The position numbers and the translations under genes were made by a program. DNA of 35,529 nucleotides from Bacillus sp. ISL-55 (GTDB lineage: Bacteria > Bacillota > Bacilli > Bacillales > Cytobacillaceae): contig NZ_JAGGQU010000017.1 of NCBI RefSeq assembly GCF_018613155.1, positions 1 to 35,529 on the forward strand, given 5' to 3'. The notes beneath the pieces were generated by a model. The model saw only the letters and a program-made list of their open reading frames with translations, searched no databases and was not told the DNA's origin. Below, one piece after another: positions 9,133 through 17,122 of the stretch (the stretch's first letter is position 1; each line of letters opens with the position of its first letter).

Positions 9133-9174
9133 TAGAGTATTAAAGAGTAGAATAGTCGAGGTGGATAAGATGAG
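9133..9174 (+). promoter_or_regulatory. Phased NAG triplets over the hisC ribosome site (possible TRAP target)
   Basis: TAG at 9148 and 9153 and GAG at 9158 repeat at exactly 5-nt steps. AAG at 9143 and TAG at 9133 are in the same phase, with one non-matching triplet at 9138. A second phase has AAG 9167 and GAG 9172, the latter inside the start region. The hisC ribosome binding site GAGGTGG (9158-9164) is part of the series. TRAP sites are (G/U)AG triplets spaced by 2-3 nt, so this resembles the B. subtilis trpG type of site that blocks translation. There are fewer perfect triplets than in characterised strong sites, and purine-rich leaders produce such triplets by chance. Confidence 0.3.
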
Positions 9175-10273
9175 ATGGAAAGAGCAGCTTTTAAAGCTAA
9201 AACCATACCAGCCTGGTAAATCTATTTCAGAAGTGAAAAGGCAGTATGGTTTATCAGAGATTGTTAAATTGGCTTCAAATGAGAATCCGTTTGGATCTTC
9301 GGAAAAAGTAAAGAACGAAATCAGGGACTATGCTGGCAAATTCTCAATATATCCAGATGGATATGCGACAGAACTTCGTACCCATCTGGCAGACCATCTG
9401 GGGGTAAAAGAAGGGGAGATCATTCTTGGCAACGGATCAGATGAAATTATCCAGATGATTGCCAGGGGTCTGCTCACACCTGGGACGAAAACTGTGATGG
9501 CTGCACCAACTTTTCCTCAGTATAGACACAATGGTATTATCGAGGGCTGTGAAATAATAGAAATCCCATTGATAGATGGCGCACATGATCTGGATAGGAT
9601 GGCTGCTGCTATTGATGATCGGACCACAGTTGTCTGGCTGTGCTCTCCGAATAATCCAACAGGGGTTTATATAACCGAAGAACAGTTGACAGCGTTTATG
9701 GCACGTGTGCCAAGTCATGTGCTTGTCGTACTGGATGAAGCCTATTTCGAATATGTGACCGCGGAAGATTTTCATGATTCTTTGAGATTGCTTAGGCAAT
9801 ACCAAAACTTAATTATCCTAAGAACTTTTTCAAAAATATATGGGCTTGCCAGCTTCAGGGTTGGTTATGGAGTTGCCCATGTGGACACTATTTCAGCACT
9901 TGAGCCTGTCAGGGAGCCATTCAATGTAAACTCATTGGCACAAGCTGCCGCCATTGCAGCACTTGAAGACCAGGATTTTGTTGAAAAATGCAAAAGAGAA
10001 AACCAAACTGGTTTAGAGCAATTTTACCAATTTTGTGATGGTGCTGGATTGAGTTATTATCCGTCACAGGGGAATTTCATCTTGATTGATTTTAAAAGGG
10101 ACGGTCAGGAGGTATTTCAATTCCTGCTTGAAAGAGGTTATATCGTCCGTTCCGGTACAGCGCTCGGATTCCCTACTTGTGTAAGGATTACAATTGGCTC
10201 AAAGGAGCAAAACCTGGGTGTAATTGAGATCATTAAAGAATTTTTGAATGTTGATACTGTAATATCTAAATAA
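9170..10273 (+). CDS. hisC: Histidinol-phosphate aminotransferase (also aromatic aminotransferase)
   Basis: PLP-dependent class II aminotransferase. It makes histidinol phosphate in histidine synthesis and, in Bacillus, also serves in tyrosine and phenylalanine synthesis, which explains its place beside tyrA. Motifs visible are LASNENPFG, GNGSDEIIQM, CSPNNPTGVY, DEAYFEY, the PLP lysine in RTFSKIYGLASFRVGYG and the C-terminal RITIG. I place the start at ATG 9170, five bases after GAGGTGG; an in-frame GTG at 9161 lies inside that ribosome site and is unlikely. The product is 367 aa. The gap to tyrA is 13 bp. A -10-like TATGAT lies at 9097-9102, without a good -35. Confidence 0.96.
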   Translation: MRWKEQLLKLKPYQPGKSISEVKRQYGLSEIVKLASNENPFGSSEKVKNEIRDYAGKFSIYPDGYATELRTHLADHLGVKEGEIILGNGSDEIIQMIARGLLTPGTKTVMAAPTFPQYRHNGIIEGCEIIEIPLIDGAHDLDRMAAAIDDRTTVVWLCSPNNPTGVYITEEQLTAFMARVPSHVLVVLDEAYFEYVTAEDFHDSLRLLRQYQNLIILRTFSKIYGLASFRVGYGVAHVDTISALEPVREPFNVNSLAQAAAIAALEDQDFVEKCKRENQTGLEQFYQFCDGAGLSYYPSQGNFILIDFKRDGQEVFQFLLERGYIVRSGTALGFPTCVRITIGSKEQNLGVIEIIKEFLNVDTVISK

Positions 10274-10286
10274 GGGTGTGGAACTT

Positions 10287-11393
10287 ATGGAAGGCCGCGT
10301 ATTGATCATTGGTCTTGGTTTAATTGGCGGCTCTCTGGCGATGTGTATTAAATCTCAGCATCCTGGGGCAGAGCTCATCGGCTTTGATGCTGATGGAGAT
10401 CAAATGGACCTGGCCATGATGCTGGGTGTCATTGATCGGGCAGCTGGAAGTATTGAAATGGAAGCTCCGAAGGCGGATTTAATCATTATAGCGACTCCGG
10501 TATTAACCACCGGAAGCGTCATTGAATCATTAGCTTCATTGAAACTGAAAGAGGAAGTCATTGTTACCGACACAGGCAGTACGAAGGGGTCCACTGCAAT
10601 GAAAGCATCCTGCTTGAGAGAAAAAGGAGTTGCATTCATTGGCGGGCATCCAATGGCTGGGTCTCATAAAAGTGGTGTAGCTGCAGCGAAGAAAATCCTG
10701 TTTGAAAATGCATTCTATCTTCTGACAGCAGATACAATGATCAGAAAAGAAACGGTGGACCGACTAAAAGCATGGCTTGCTGGAACGAGGGCCAAATTCC
10801 TCGATGTGTCTCCTGAAGAGCATGATTATCTTACAGGTGTGGTCAGCCATTTCCCGCATATCATAGCTGCTTCCCTTGTTCACCAGGCATCAAGGGCGGA
10901 GGACGGGAATCCCCTCATCAACCGCCTGGCGGCTGGCGGTTTCAGGGATATCACACGAATCGCTTCAAGCAGTCCGCGGATGTGGAGAGATATTCTTCTT
11001 CAGAACCGTGATGTCCTTATCTCTCTGTTAACTGACTGGCAGGGTGAAATGGGGCGCGTAAAAGAATTATTGGTTACTAATGATAGTGATAGCATCTATG
11101 AATTCTTTGAATCAGCAAAAACATACCGGGATGGTCTTCCTGTAAGCGACAAAGGAGCTATTCCTAGTTTTTATGACCTTTTCGTAGATGTTCCTGACTA
11201 TCCAGGGGTGATTTCTGAAATCACAGGGTACCTGGCTGTTGAAAATATCAGTATCACAAATATAAGAATCATAGAAACTCGTGAAGATATATATGGCGTC
11301 CTGGTGATCAGCTTCCAGACACCTGAGGACCGTGCCAGGGCCAAGGAATGCATCGAAAAAAATACAGACTATGATATGTCTCTTGGAAAGTAG
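10287..11393 (+). CDS. tyrA: Prephenate dehydrogenase with ACT domain
   Basis: Oxidatively decarboxylates prephenate to 4-hydroxyphenylpyruvate for tyrosine, using NAD. The 368-aa protein has an N-terminal Rossmann motif (LIIGLGLIGGSLAM), catalytic-region segments IIATPV, DTGSTKGS and GGHPMAGSHKSGV, and the helical part SHFPHIIAASLVHQ with GGFRDITRIASSSP. A C-terminal ACT domain from about residue 295 (DVPDYPGVISEITGYL) suggests feedback control by tyrosine. ATG 10287 is chosen over GTG 10278 because AAGGGTGTGG fits it better. hisC, tyrA and aroA are closely spaced. Confidence 0.96.
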   Translation: MEGRVLIIGLGLIGGSLAMCIKSQHPGAELIGFDADGDQMDLAMMLGVIDRAAGSIEMEAPKADLIIIATPVLTTGSVIESLASLKLKEEVIVTDTGSTKGSTAMKASCLREKGVAFIGGHPMAGSHKSGVAAAKKILFENAFYLLTADTMIRKETVDRLKAWLAGTRAKFLDVSPEEHDYLTGVVSHFPHIIAASLVHQASRAEDGNPLINRLAAGGFRDITRIASSSPRMWRDILLQNRDVLISLLTDWQGEMGRVKELLVTNDSDSIYEFFESAKTYRDGLPVSDKGAIPSFYDLFVDVPDYPGVISEITGYLAVENISITNIRIIETREDIYGVLVISFQTPEDRARAKECIEKNTDYDMSLGK

Positions 11394-11410
11394 ACTGAAG
11401 GAGCAGAAAT

Positions 11411-12703
11411 ATGTCCGTAAAAACACTTTTGACAAATAGAACCACATTGGAAGGTCAGGTTAAAGTACCTGGCGATAAATCAATATCGCACAGAGCAGTC
11501 ATGTTCGGCTCCATTGCCAATGGAATAACCCGTATCGAAAACTTCCTGCCAGGAGAGGACTGTTTAAGCACGATTTCCTGCTTCCGCCAGCTTGGTGTTG
11601 ATATTGTCCGGGATGGGAGCAATGTAACGGTAACCGGAAAAGGTGCGGACGGGTTGAATCAGCCTGAGAATAAACTGTACGTTGGAAATTCCGGAACAAC
11701 CATCAGGCTGATGATGGGAATCCTTTCGGGATTGCCATTCACCTCAACCCTTGAAGGTGATGAATCCATTGCCAGAAGGCCGATGACTAGAGTGACCCTT
11801 CCTCTCGGCAAAATGGGTGCAAGTATTATGGGAAGGAATAATGGCGAATTCACTCCGCTGACGGTGCAAGGCCAAAAACTGCACGGAATTACATATGAAC
11901 TGCCTGTTGCAAGCGCACAGGTGAAGTCGGCGATCCTCCTTGCCGGATTGCAGGCTGAAGGTGAGACAATCGTTATTGAGCCAGTGAAAACAAGGGATCA
12001 TACAGAGCGCATGATCAATCAGTTTGACGGCAATGTAGAACGTGATGGCGATGCTGTAAAGGTAACTGGCGGACAAATGCTGAAGGGAACACATATAAAT
12101 GTACCTGGTGACATTTCATCTGCTGCCTTTTTTCTTGTGGCTGCCGCAATCGTTCCCGGGAGTGACATTATACTCCGGAATGTCGGTTTAAACCCGACAA
12201 GAACGGGAATAGTCGATGTGCTTAGCGCAATGGGAGCAGATTTCATTATTGAACCATACGAAAGTGAAGCAGCTGAACCTGCTGGGGATATTAGAATTAA
12301 ATATTCTAAGCTGAATAGTACAATTGTAGAAGGTGATCTGATTCCTAGATTAATCGATGAAATCCCGGTCATTGCTTTGCTGGCAACGCAAGCAGAGGGA
12401 ACTACGATCATTAAGGATGCAGGGGAATTAAAGGTAAAGGAAACAAATCGAATTGATACTGTTGTGAATGAACTCAAGAAACTTGGAGCCAACATCGAGG
12501 CTACGGATGATGGAATGGTTATACATGGGAAACAAAGCCTCGAAGGAGGAACTGTATCAGCACATGGCGACCACCGGATTGGAATGATGCTGTCCATCGC
12601 TGCCCTGCTTTGCAAAAGGGATGTCACACTTGAACAAAGCGAAGCGATTGCTGTTTCTTACCCTGGTTTTTTTGATGACTTGTATTCGCTGGTAAAAAAA
12701 TAA
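11411..12703 (+). CDS. aroA: 3-phosphoshikimate 1-carboxyvinyltransferase (EPSP synthase)
   Basis: Joins phosphoenolpyruvate to shikimate 3-phosphate to give EPSP, the substrate of chorismate synthase encoded upstream. The 430-aa protein (named AroE in B. subtilis) shows [36 protein letters not shown], the lysine/arginine motif [11 protein letters not shown] and [16 protein letters not shown] (11397-11402) sets the ATG start. It closes the aromatic operon; a stem-loop follows the stop. Confidence 0.98.
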   Translation: MSVKTLLTNRTTLEGQVKVPGDKSISHRAVMFGSIANGITRIENFLPGEDCLSTISCFRQLGVDIVRDGSNVTVTGKGADGLNQPENKLYVGNSGTTIRLMMGILSGLPFTSTLEGDESIARRPMTRVTLPLGKMGASIMGRNNGEFTPLTVQGQKLHGITYELPVASAQVKSAILLAGLQAEGETIVIEPVKTRDHTERMINQFDGNVERDGDAVKVTGGQMLKGTHINVPGDISSAAFFLVAAAIVPGSDIILRNVGLNPTRTGIVDVLSAMGADFIIEPYESEAAEPAGDIRIKYSKLNSTIVEGDLIPRLIDEIPVIALLATQAEGTTIIKDAGELKVKETNRIDTVVNELKKLGANIEATDDGMVIHGKQSLEGGTVSAHGDHRIGMMLSIAALLCKRDVTLEQSEAIAVSYPGFFDDLYSLVKK

Positions 12704-12718
12704 ATTAAGTATTGCTTT

Positions 12719-12758
12719 GAAGGCCAACCATGATAAATGGATGGCCTTCTGTCTATTA
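12719..12758 (+). terminator. Probable terminator after aroA
   Basis: GAAGGCCA (12719-12726) pairs with TGGCCTTC (12742-12749), and three more pairs form inside after one mismatch. The following TGTCTATTAAT is only weakly U-rich, so termination may be partial. Confidence 0.6.
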
Positions 12759-12850
12759 ATAATGTTGCCTACGCTATAAAAAGGACTGCTGTCGTTATAT
12801 TCTCGGAATTTCTGCATAGTTTGTCATAAGACTGATAAAGGAGTGGTTTT

Positions 12851-13756
12851 ATGGCTTACATTATAGATAATGTCCATCTCTTGAAGGGACAAGCTTTCAC
12901 TGATACAAGTTTGCTGGTGGAGGACCAAAGAATCATATCGACAACATCCAAATTTGAACGATATAACTACATGAGGATGGACGCTGACAACTATATAATG
13001 ACCCCAACCCATGTCCTCTTTGATACGAACCTCCCTATAAAAGAATCTTTTAAAGAGAGAAAAGAATATTACCTGAATAATTTCATTCTAAAGGGCAGCA
13101 CCGTTGTATTCACAGCAGTAAAGATCCAATTTGAACGGCAGCTCGTAGAAAAGCTTAAGCAGGCGAAAAGTGATTTGTTAGATAGCCCTATCGATTTTGT
13201 TCTGGGCGTCAGCATTCCGCCCCGGTTGCTGAATCCCGGATTCATCCGGAAGTGTAAGAAGATGAAAGTCCCAGCGATTTTTCTGGAGATTGACGAGATG
13301 AACACTCTGGATACGATGCCATGGGGATGGATCAAGGAAGCGCTGTTTCCTTATAACTGTCCAATCATTCCAATCTTTCCTGAAAGCAAGCATAAAAAAG
13401 GGAGGCAGCTGCAGCTCAATGTCTGGAACGAATTGATGAAAAAAGAGAAGGTTCCTGCTGTGTATGAAGATTTAGCGAATCCAGGCCCTGTGTCGAGGTC
13501 GATTTTAAAGAAGACCGGAATCTTCCCGGAAAAATCAAATCTGCATAATGGCGGAGAACTCAGCTATAATCTCTATACCAGAAGCCCCGAAACAAAATAC
13601 CGTGATGAGCACGGGTTATTTTTTCAATCGAAGCATCTGGCGGTGACTGTGGACAAGGGCAAGGTCATTCGTGCGGGTGCCGAGGTTTATTATCGGCCAG
13701 GAAAGGGAGAGAATGTTATAATTAGGACACCAGGATTTTTTACAGACAATTACTAA
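12851..13756 (+). CDS. Degenerate amidohydrolase-like protein, metal ligands absent
   Basis: I do not recognise this 301-aa protein as a named gene. Its first 60 residues follow the start of metal-dependent amidohydrolases (dihydroorotase/imidazolonepropionase style): a short strand (YIIDNVHLLKG), LLVEDQRIIS, then NYIMTPTHVLFDTNLP where active members have PGfiDxHxH. The two histidines of HxH are lost: only one His (residue 54) remains, and Asp58 is followed by TNLP. The C-terminus (about 262-298, LAVTVDKGKVIRAGAEVYYRPGKG) resembles the closing beta-sandwich of the same superfamily. The central region is short for a TIM barrel. It is preceded by AAAGGAGTGG and lies between aroA and ypiA, where B. 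subtilis has no gene. A non-catalytic or binding role is inferred. Confidence 0.7.
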   Translation: MAYIIDNVHLLKGQAFTDTSLLVEDQRIISTTSKFERYNYMRMDADNYIMTPTHVLFDTNLPIKESFKERKEYYLNNFILKGSTVVFTAVKIQFERQLVEKLKQAKSDLLDSPIDFVLGVSIPPRLLNPGFIRKCKKMKVPAIFLEIDEMNTLDTMPWGWIKEALFPYNCPIIPIFPESKHKKGRQLQLNVWNELMKKEKVPAVYEDLANPGPVSRSILKKTGIFPEKSNLHNGGELSYNLYTRSPETKYRDEHGLFFQSKHLAVTVDKGKVIRAGAEVYYRPGKGENVIIRTPGFFTDNY

Positions 13757-13777
13757 TAACTCTTCAGGCATTGCTGG

Positions 13778-13804
13778 TTTGACAGCTGTATGTAAACTGT
13801 CAAA
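13778..13804 (+). promoter_or_regulatory. Perfect inverted repeat containing a -35-like TTGACA, upstream of ypiA
   Basis: TTTGACAG (13778-13785) and CTGTCAAA (13797-13804) form a perfect 8-bp inverted repeat with an 11-bp centre, 28 bp before ypiA. The left arm contains the consensus -35 TTGACA (13779-13784). A -10 is uncertain: the nearest candidates are TCAAAT (15-bp spacing) and TATAGA (20-bp spacing). No U-tract follows, so a terminator is unlikely; a protein operator over a promoter is possible. Confidence 0.4.
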
Positions 13805-13831
13805 TATAGATTAGCCTAAGGTAAGGATAGG

Positions 13832-15106
13832 ATGATAGAGATGGTCGCAGTAGAAGAAATTACAAATTATATCGAAAATGGACAGCTTGAAAAAGCAATG
13901 GCTGCTTATCAAAGAATTCTCGAAAATGGCAGCGACGAAGAAAAATTCCTGCTCTCTGAGGAGTTTTTCCGCTTTGGTTTCATGGAAGAAACGGAGGCAT
14001 TAATCGAGAGTTTATTGAAGAATTATCCGAATGAAGGCGAACTCCATGTTTTGCTCGCTGAAACCCGGATCGAGATGGGCAAAGAGGAAGAGGCAATGCT
14101 TTCGCTTGAAAAAGTTGACGAAGAAGACCCTTCTTTTCCTCAGGCACTGCTTCTATTGGCTGACTTGTATCAGATGGAAGGTCTGTTTGAAGTGAGTGAA
14201 AAAAAGCTGCTTCAAGCTAAAAAGCTTTTACCGGATGAGCCTGTCATCGATTTTGCTCTTGGTGAGCTGTACGCTTCCCAGGGAAAACTTGTTGAAGCAA
14301 TCCAGTATTACGAAACGGTTCTTAAGTCACATGAAGAGATTGGCGGAGTGAACATTAACCAGCGAATGGCCGAAGCGTTAAGTGCAGGCGGATCGTTTGA
14401 GGAAGCACTCCGATTTTACGAAGTAGCACTTGAGCAAAAACTGGAAATTAATACATTGTTCGGCTTTGCTTTTACAGCCTTGCAGGCAGGCTATAATAAA
14501 ACAGCAATCGATAAGTTTGAGGAACTAAAAGCTCTTGACCCTGAATACCACTCCCTTTACCTCTATCTTGCCAAAGCTTATGAGCGGGAAGAACTAGTCG
14601 AAGAGGCATTCGATGCAGTGAAGCAGGGAATCGAGCAGGATGAGTTCAATAAGGATTTATACTTTTATGGCGGGAAAATAGCACTCAAAATTCCCGATGA
14701 AGAAGCTGCCGAAAAATTGCTTCGTGAAGCAATCGCTCTTGATCCAGGATTCATGGAAGGAGTCCTTGTCCTGAACAAACTTCTGCTCAAGCAGGAACGC
14801 TATGAAGATGTACTTGAGCTAGTGCGGGCAGCTGACATCCACGAAGAAGAAGAAGAACCACAAATTCTTTGGGACGAGGCAGTTGCTTACCAGCAAATTG
14901 AAGATTTTTCACAGTCATTAAACAAATACCAACTCGCATATACTTTCTTTAAAGACAACAAAGAATTTTTGACAGACTATGGTTATTTTTTAATTGAAGA
15001 AGGAAAAATGGCCGACGCCGCCGAAATTTTTAGTAAGCTAGTTGAAAAAGAACCTGGCAATGAAGAATACCGTGAATTGTTAGAACGCATGACGGAGAAT
15101 CAGTAA
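13832..15106 (+). CDS. ypiA: Tetratricopeptide repeat protein YpiA
   Basis: This 424-aa acidic, soluble protein is built of helical tetratricopeptide repeats along most of its length. Examples are QLEKAMAAYQRILENG near the N-terminus, KLVEAIQYYETVLKSHEEI, FEEALRFYEVALEQ, LVEEAFDAVKQGIEQ and AAEKLLREAIALDPGF. No signal peptide or membrane segment is seen. Such repeats usually mediate protein-protein contacts; the specific partner is unknown. Position between aroA and ypiB matches B. subtilis ypiA. ATG 13832 is used; ATG 13841, three codons later, is also plausible because both have only weak ribosome sites. Confidence 0.9.
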   Translation: MIEMVAVEEITNYIENGQLEKAMAAYQRILENGSDEEKFLLSEEFFRFGFMEETEALIESLLKNYPNEGELHVLLAETRIEMGKEEEAMLSLEKVDEEDPSFPQALLLLADLYQMEGLFEVSEKKLLQAKKLLPDEPVIDFALGELYASQGKLVEAIQYYETVLKSHEEIGGVNINQRMAEALSAGGSFEEALRFYEVALEQKLEINTLFGFAFTALQAGYNKTAIDKFEELKALDPEYHSLYLYLAKAYEREELVEEAFDAVKQGIEQDEFNKDLYFYGGKIALKIPDEEAAEKLLREAIALDPGFMEGVLVLNKLLLKQERYEDVLELVRAADIHEEEEEPQILWDEAVAYQQIEDFSQSLNKYQLAYTFFKDNKEFLTDYGYFLIEEGKMADAAEIFSKLVEKEPGNEEYRELLERMTENQ

Positions 15107-15147
15107 CCTAACAAAAAATTTGAGTTATGCAGAGGAGGGATTCAAAA

Positions 15148-15702
15148 ATGACAACCCCTGTATCTGTCAACGAGAAAAAGGATTTTATCCGCTGGTTTTT
15201 AAACCATTACCAGCTTAAAAGGCGGGAATGCGTTTGGATCCTTAACTACTTGATGAGCCATGACCAGCTGATGGAAAAAGTGCACTTTGTGGAAAATGCA
15301 CAATATTGTCCAAGGGGATTAGTGATGTCGACCCATTGCGTGGATGAAGTACCTTTCCGGTTCTTCAAAGAAAACGTGATGACGACAGATGCTGAAAAGT
15401 CTTTCCACGACATTCGCTTGAACAGGGAAGAAGAAATTTACATCCAATTGAATTTCCACGCTTCAAACAAAGCCCACCAGTTTGCGGCCGTCCTGGAAGA
15501 AAACCCTTATGTTCCAGGCCAGCTCCAAATCAGTGAAAGTGACAAGATGGTAGCAGAGAGATTCCTTGAAGAGAGCATTCAAAAATTCCAAAAAGACAAA
15601 CTGCTTACCATGATTGATGAAGCACTGGACAGCCAGGACCAGGAAGCCTTCGAACATCTCACAGAACAATTAAAAAGATTGGGCGCAGTCAATTCGTTAT
15701 AG
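15148..15702 (+). CDS. ypiB: YpiB family protein (UPF0302)
   Basis: This 184-aa cytoplasmic protein of unknown biochemical function matches the YpiB/UPF0302 family in length and sequence pattern. Recognisable segments are [26 protein letters not shown], the central [13 protein letters not shown] and the C-terminal helical region [27 protein letters not shown] (15133-15139), eight bases before ATG 15148, is a near-perfect ribosome site, so the in-frame ATG at 15127 is rejected. It follows ypiA by 41 bp, presumably co-transcribed, and its stop codon lies inside the stem of a terminator. Confidence 0.92.
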   Translation: MTTPVSVNEKKDFIRWFLNHYQLKRRECVWILNYLMSHDQLMEKVHFVENAQYCPRGLVMSTHCVDEVPFRFFKENVMTTDAEKSFHDIRLNREEEIYIQLNFHASNKAHQFAAVLEENPYVPGQLQISESDKMVAERFLEESIQKFQKDKLLTMIDEALDSQDQEAFEHLTEQLKRLGAVNSL

Positions 15703-15730
15703 CTTGCTTTTGATAGCAGGCTTTTTATTT
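15701..15730 (+). terminator. Intrinsic terminator overlapping the ypiB stop
   Basis: AGCTTGCT (15701-15708) pairs with AGCAGGCT (15715-15722), including one G-T pair, with a 6-base loop. It is followed by TTTTTATTTT. The first two stem bases are the last two of the TAG stop codon. Confidence 0.88.
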
Positions 15731-15823
15731 TGCCTGTTATTAGCACTTGTGTCGCTGATTTGAGCAAAATTATGCTCTTTTGGACAAGGACAGTACGGGC
15801 TGGCGAAAAGGATTGAAACCATG

Positions 15824-16500
15824 CTTCGGACAAAGCAAGAGTGAAGATCCGTCGAAATGTCCGAACTTGATCCTACTTCAGACAAAACTCAAGGGAAGGT
15901 CCGTTGAAATGGTCGAACCTTATGCAACTTCGGACAAAACTCAAGCGAAGGTCTATTGAAATGGTCGAACTTGATCCTACTTCGAACAAAACTGAAGGGA
16001 AAGTTCGTTGAAATGGTCGAACCTTATGCAACTTCAGACAAAACTCAAAGGAAGGTCCATTGAAATGTCCGAACCAGGTCCTACTTCAGACAAAACTGAA
16101 GGGAAGGTCCATTGAAATGGTTGAACCTGAACCTACTTCGGACAAAACTCAAAGGAAGGTCTGTTGAAATGGTCGAACCTGAACCTACTTCGGACAAAAC
16201 TCAAGGGAAGGTCTGTTGAAATGGTCAAACTTGATTCTACTTCGGACAAAACTCAAGAGAAGGTCCGTTGAAATGGTCGAACCTGAACCTACTTCGGACA
16301 AAACTCAAAGGAAGATCCGTTGAAATGTTCGAACCCGGTCCTGCTTCGGACAAAGTTACAAGGAAGAATCGCAGAAGTGTCTGAACTTGCCCTCACTTCG
16401 GCCAAAACCACCAGGGAGTGACCATTGAAATGTCCGAACCAACCCTTACTCAGGATAAAACGCAATGGAGCGGCCCGGAAAAGTCCAAACCTGACAAACC
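15824..16500. repeat. Noncoding tandem array of thirteen 52-bp units
   Basis: Units begin with CTTCGGACAAAAC at 15824, 15876, 15928, 15980, 16032, 16084, 16136, 16188, 16240, 16292, 16344 and 16396, exactly 52 bp apart, with a decayed thirteenth at 16449 (53-bp step). Each unit contains TTCGGACAAAACTC, then GGAAGGTCCGTTGAAATG, then GTCGAACC and a variable 10-bp tail. Middle units (16136-16291) are nearly identical and edge units diverge. Because 52 is not a multiple of three, the array cannot encode a repeated peptide, and no long frame crosses it. The motifs GGAC and GTCC allow hairpins in each unit. It fills most of the 914-bp gap between ypiB and ypiF. Units are contiguous without spacers, so it is not a CRISPR. 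Confidence 0.95.
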
Positions 16501-16502
16501 AT

Positions 16503-16531
16503 TCGAAAACGCTTATTAATCGTGATATTAT
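16503..16531 (+). promoter_or_regulatory. Putative promoter of ypiF
   Basis: TCGAAA (16503-16508, four of six) and TATTAT (16526-16531, five of six) are 17 bp apart, and TGA precedes the -10 (extended -10). It starts just at the end of the tandem array and is the first plausible promoter after the ypiB terminator. Confidence 0.5.
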
Positions 16532-16616
16532 AGGTAAGGATTGAATGGCGGGCTTTCAGTCGTAGAGTATCCTATGTTAAATGACCGGGGCCTAATAGAA
16601 TGATGGAGTTGGTTTT

Positions 16617-17072
16617 ATGAGATGGGTATCAGCAGATGTAGAGATGTACCAGAATGCAGCAGAATATGTAGACACGGCCATCGTGTCGCTATTGCCAGTT
16701 TCTTTTGGTGAAAATATGAAACAAAATGCTTCGATGGCGGAATTTATTTCAATACTTACATCGCAACTGGAGAAGCAGTTTCGGGGCCGAATCTTCCTTT
16801 TGCCCGATTTTGTATACATAAAGGAAAATGAGGGAAGCTTGAATGCATTAAAGGATTGGGAGAACACTCTTTTGGACAAGCAATTCAAACATATTTTTTA
16901 TGTGACTTCCGACAGCCGCTGGAGGCAGCAGGAAAAAGAATTGAGTGGAAACGTTCTGTGGCTGCCGTCCTTGTCTCTGGAGCATATGCAGGAGCAGCAA
17001 AAAGTTGCCATAGTGGGTGATCAGGTAAAGCAATTATTATCTTTGTTTACAGAGAAATGGGAAGAAGAATAA
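16617..17072 (+). CDS. ypiF: YpiF family protein (DUF2487)
   Basis: This 151-aa protein of unknown function matches the YpiF/DUF2487 family, which sits next to the qcr operon in Bacillus. The N-terminal MRWVSADVEMYQNAAEYVDT and the following IVSLLPVSF are characteristic. No signal peptide, membrane span or catalytic motif is evident. GGAGTT (16604-16609) gives a reasonable ribosome site. The neighbourhood suggests a link to the cytochrome bc complex, but nothing in the sequence shows what it does. Confidence 0.88.
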   Translation: MRWVSADVEMYQNAAEYVDTAIVSLLPVSFGENMKQNASMAEFISILTSQLEKQFRGRIFLLPDFVYIKENEGSLNALKDWENTLLDKQFKHIFYVTSDSRWRQQEKELSGNVLWLPSLSLEHMQEQQKVAIVGDQVKQLLSLFTEKWEEE

Positions 17073-17122
17073 TTCAGTGTTATTTTTATCACTGAGAAAA
17101 ATGTTTTCAACATAGTATTATA

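Noticed and set aside
12019-12627. Long minus-strand frame (202 codons) opposite aroA
   Set aside because: It is fully antisense to a clear EPSP synthase gene, has low-complexity Ser/Pro/Ile composition and no ribosome site.
15824-16500. CRISPR array
   Set aside because: The whole 52-bp unit repeats without unique spacers, the units diverge gradually from the centre to the edges, and no cas genes are nearby.
17074-17095. Terminator after ypiF
   Set aside because: TCAGTG and CACTGA form a 6-bp stem, but an A-run, not a U-run, follows on the + strand, so it would not terminate ypiF transcripts; readthrough into qcrABC is possible.
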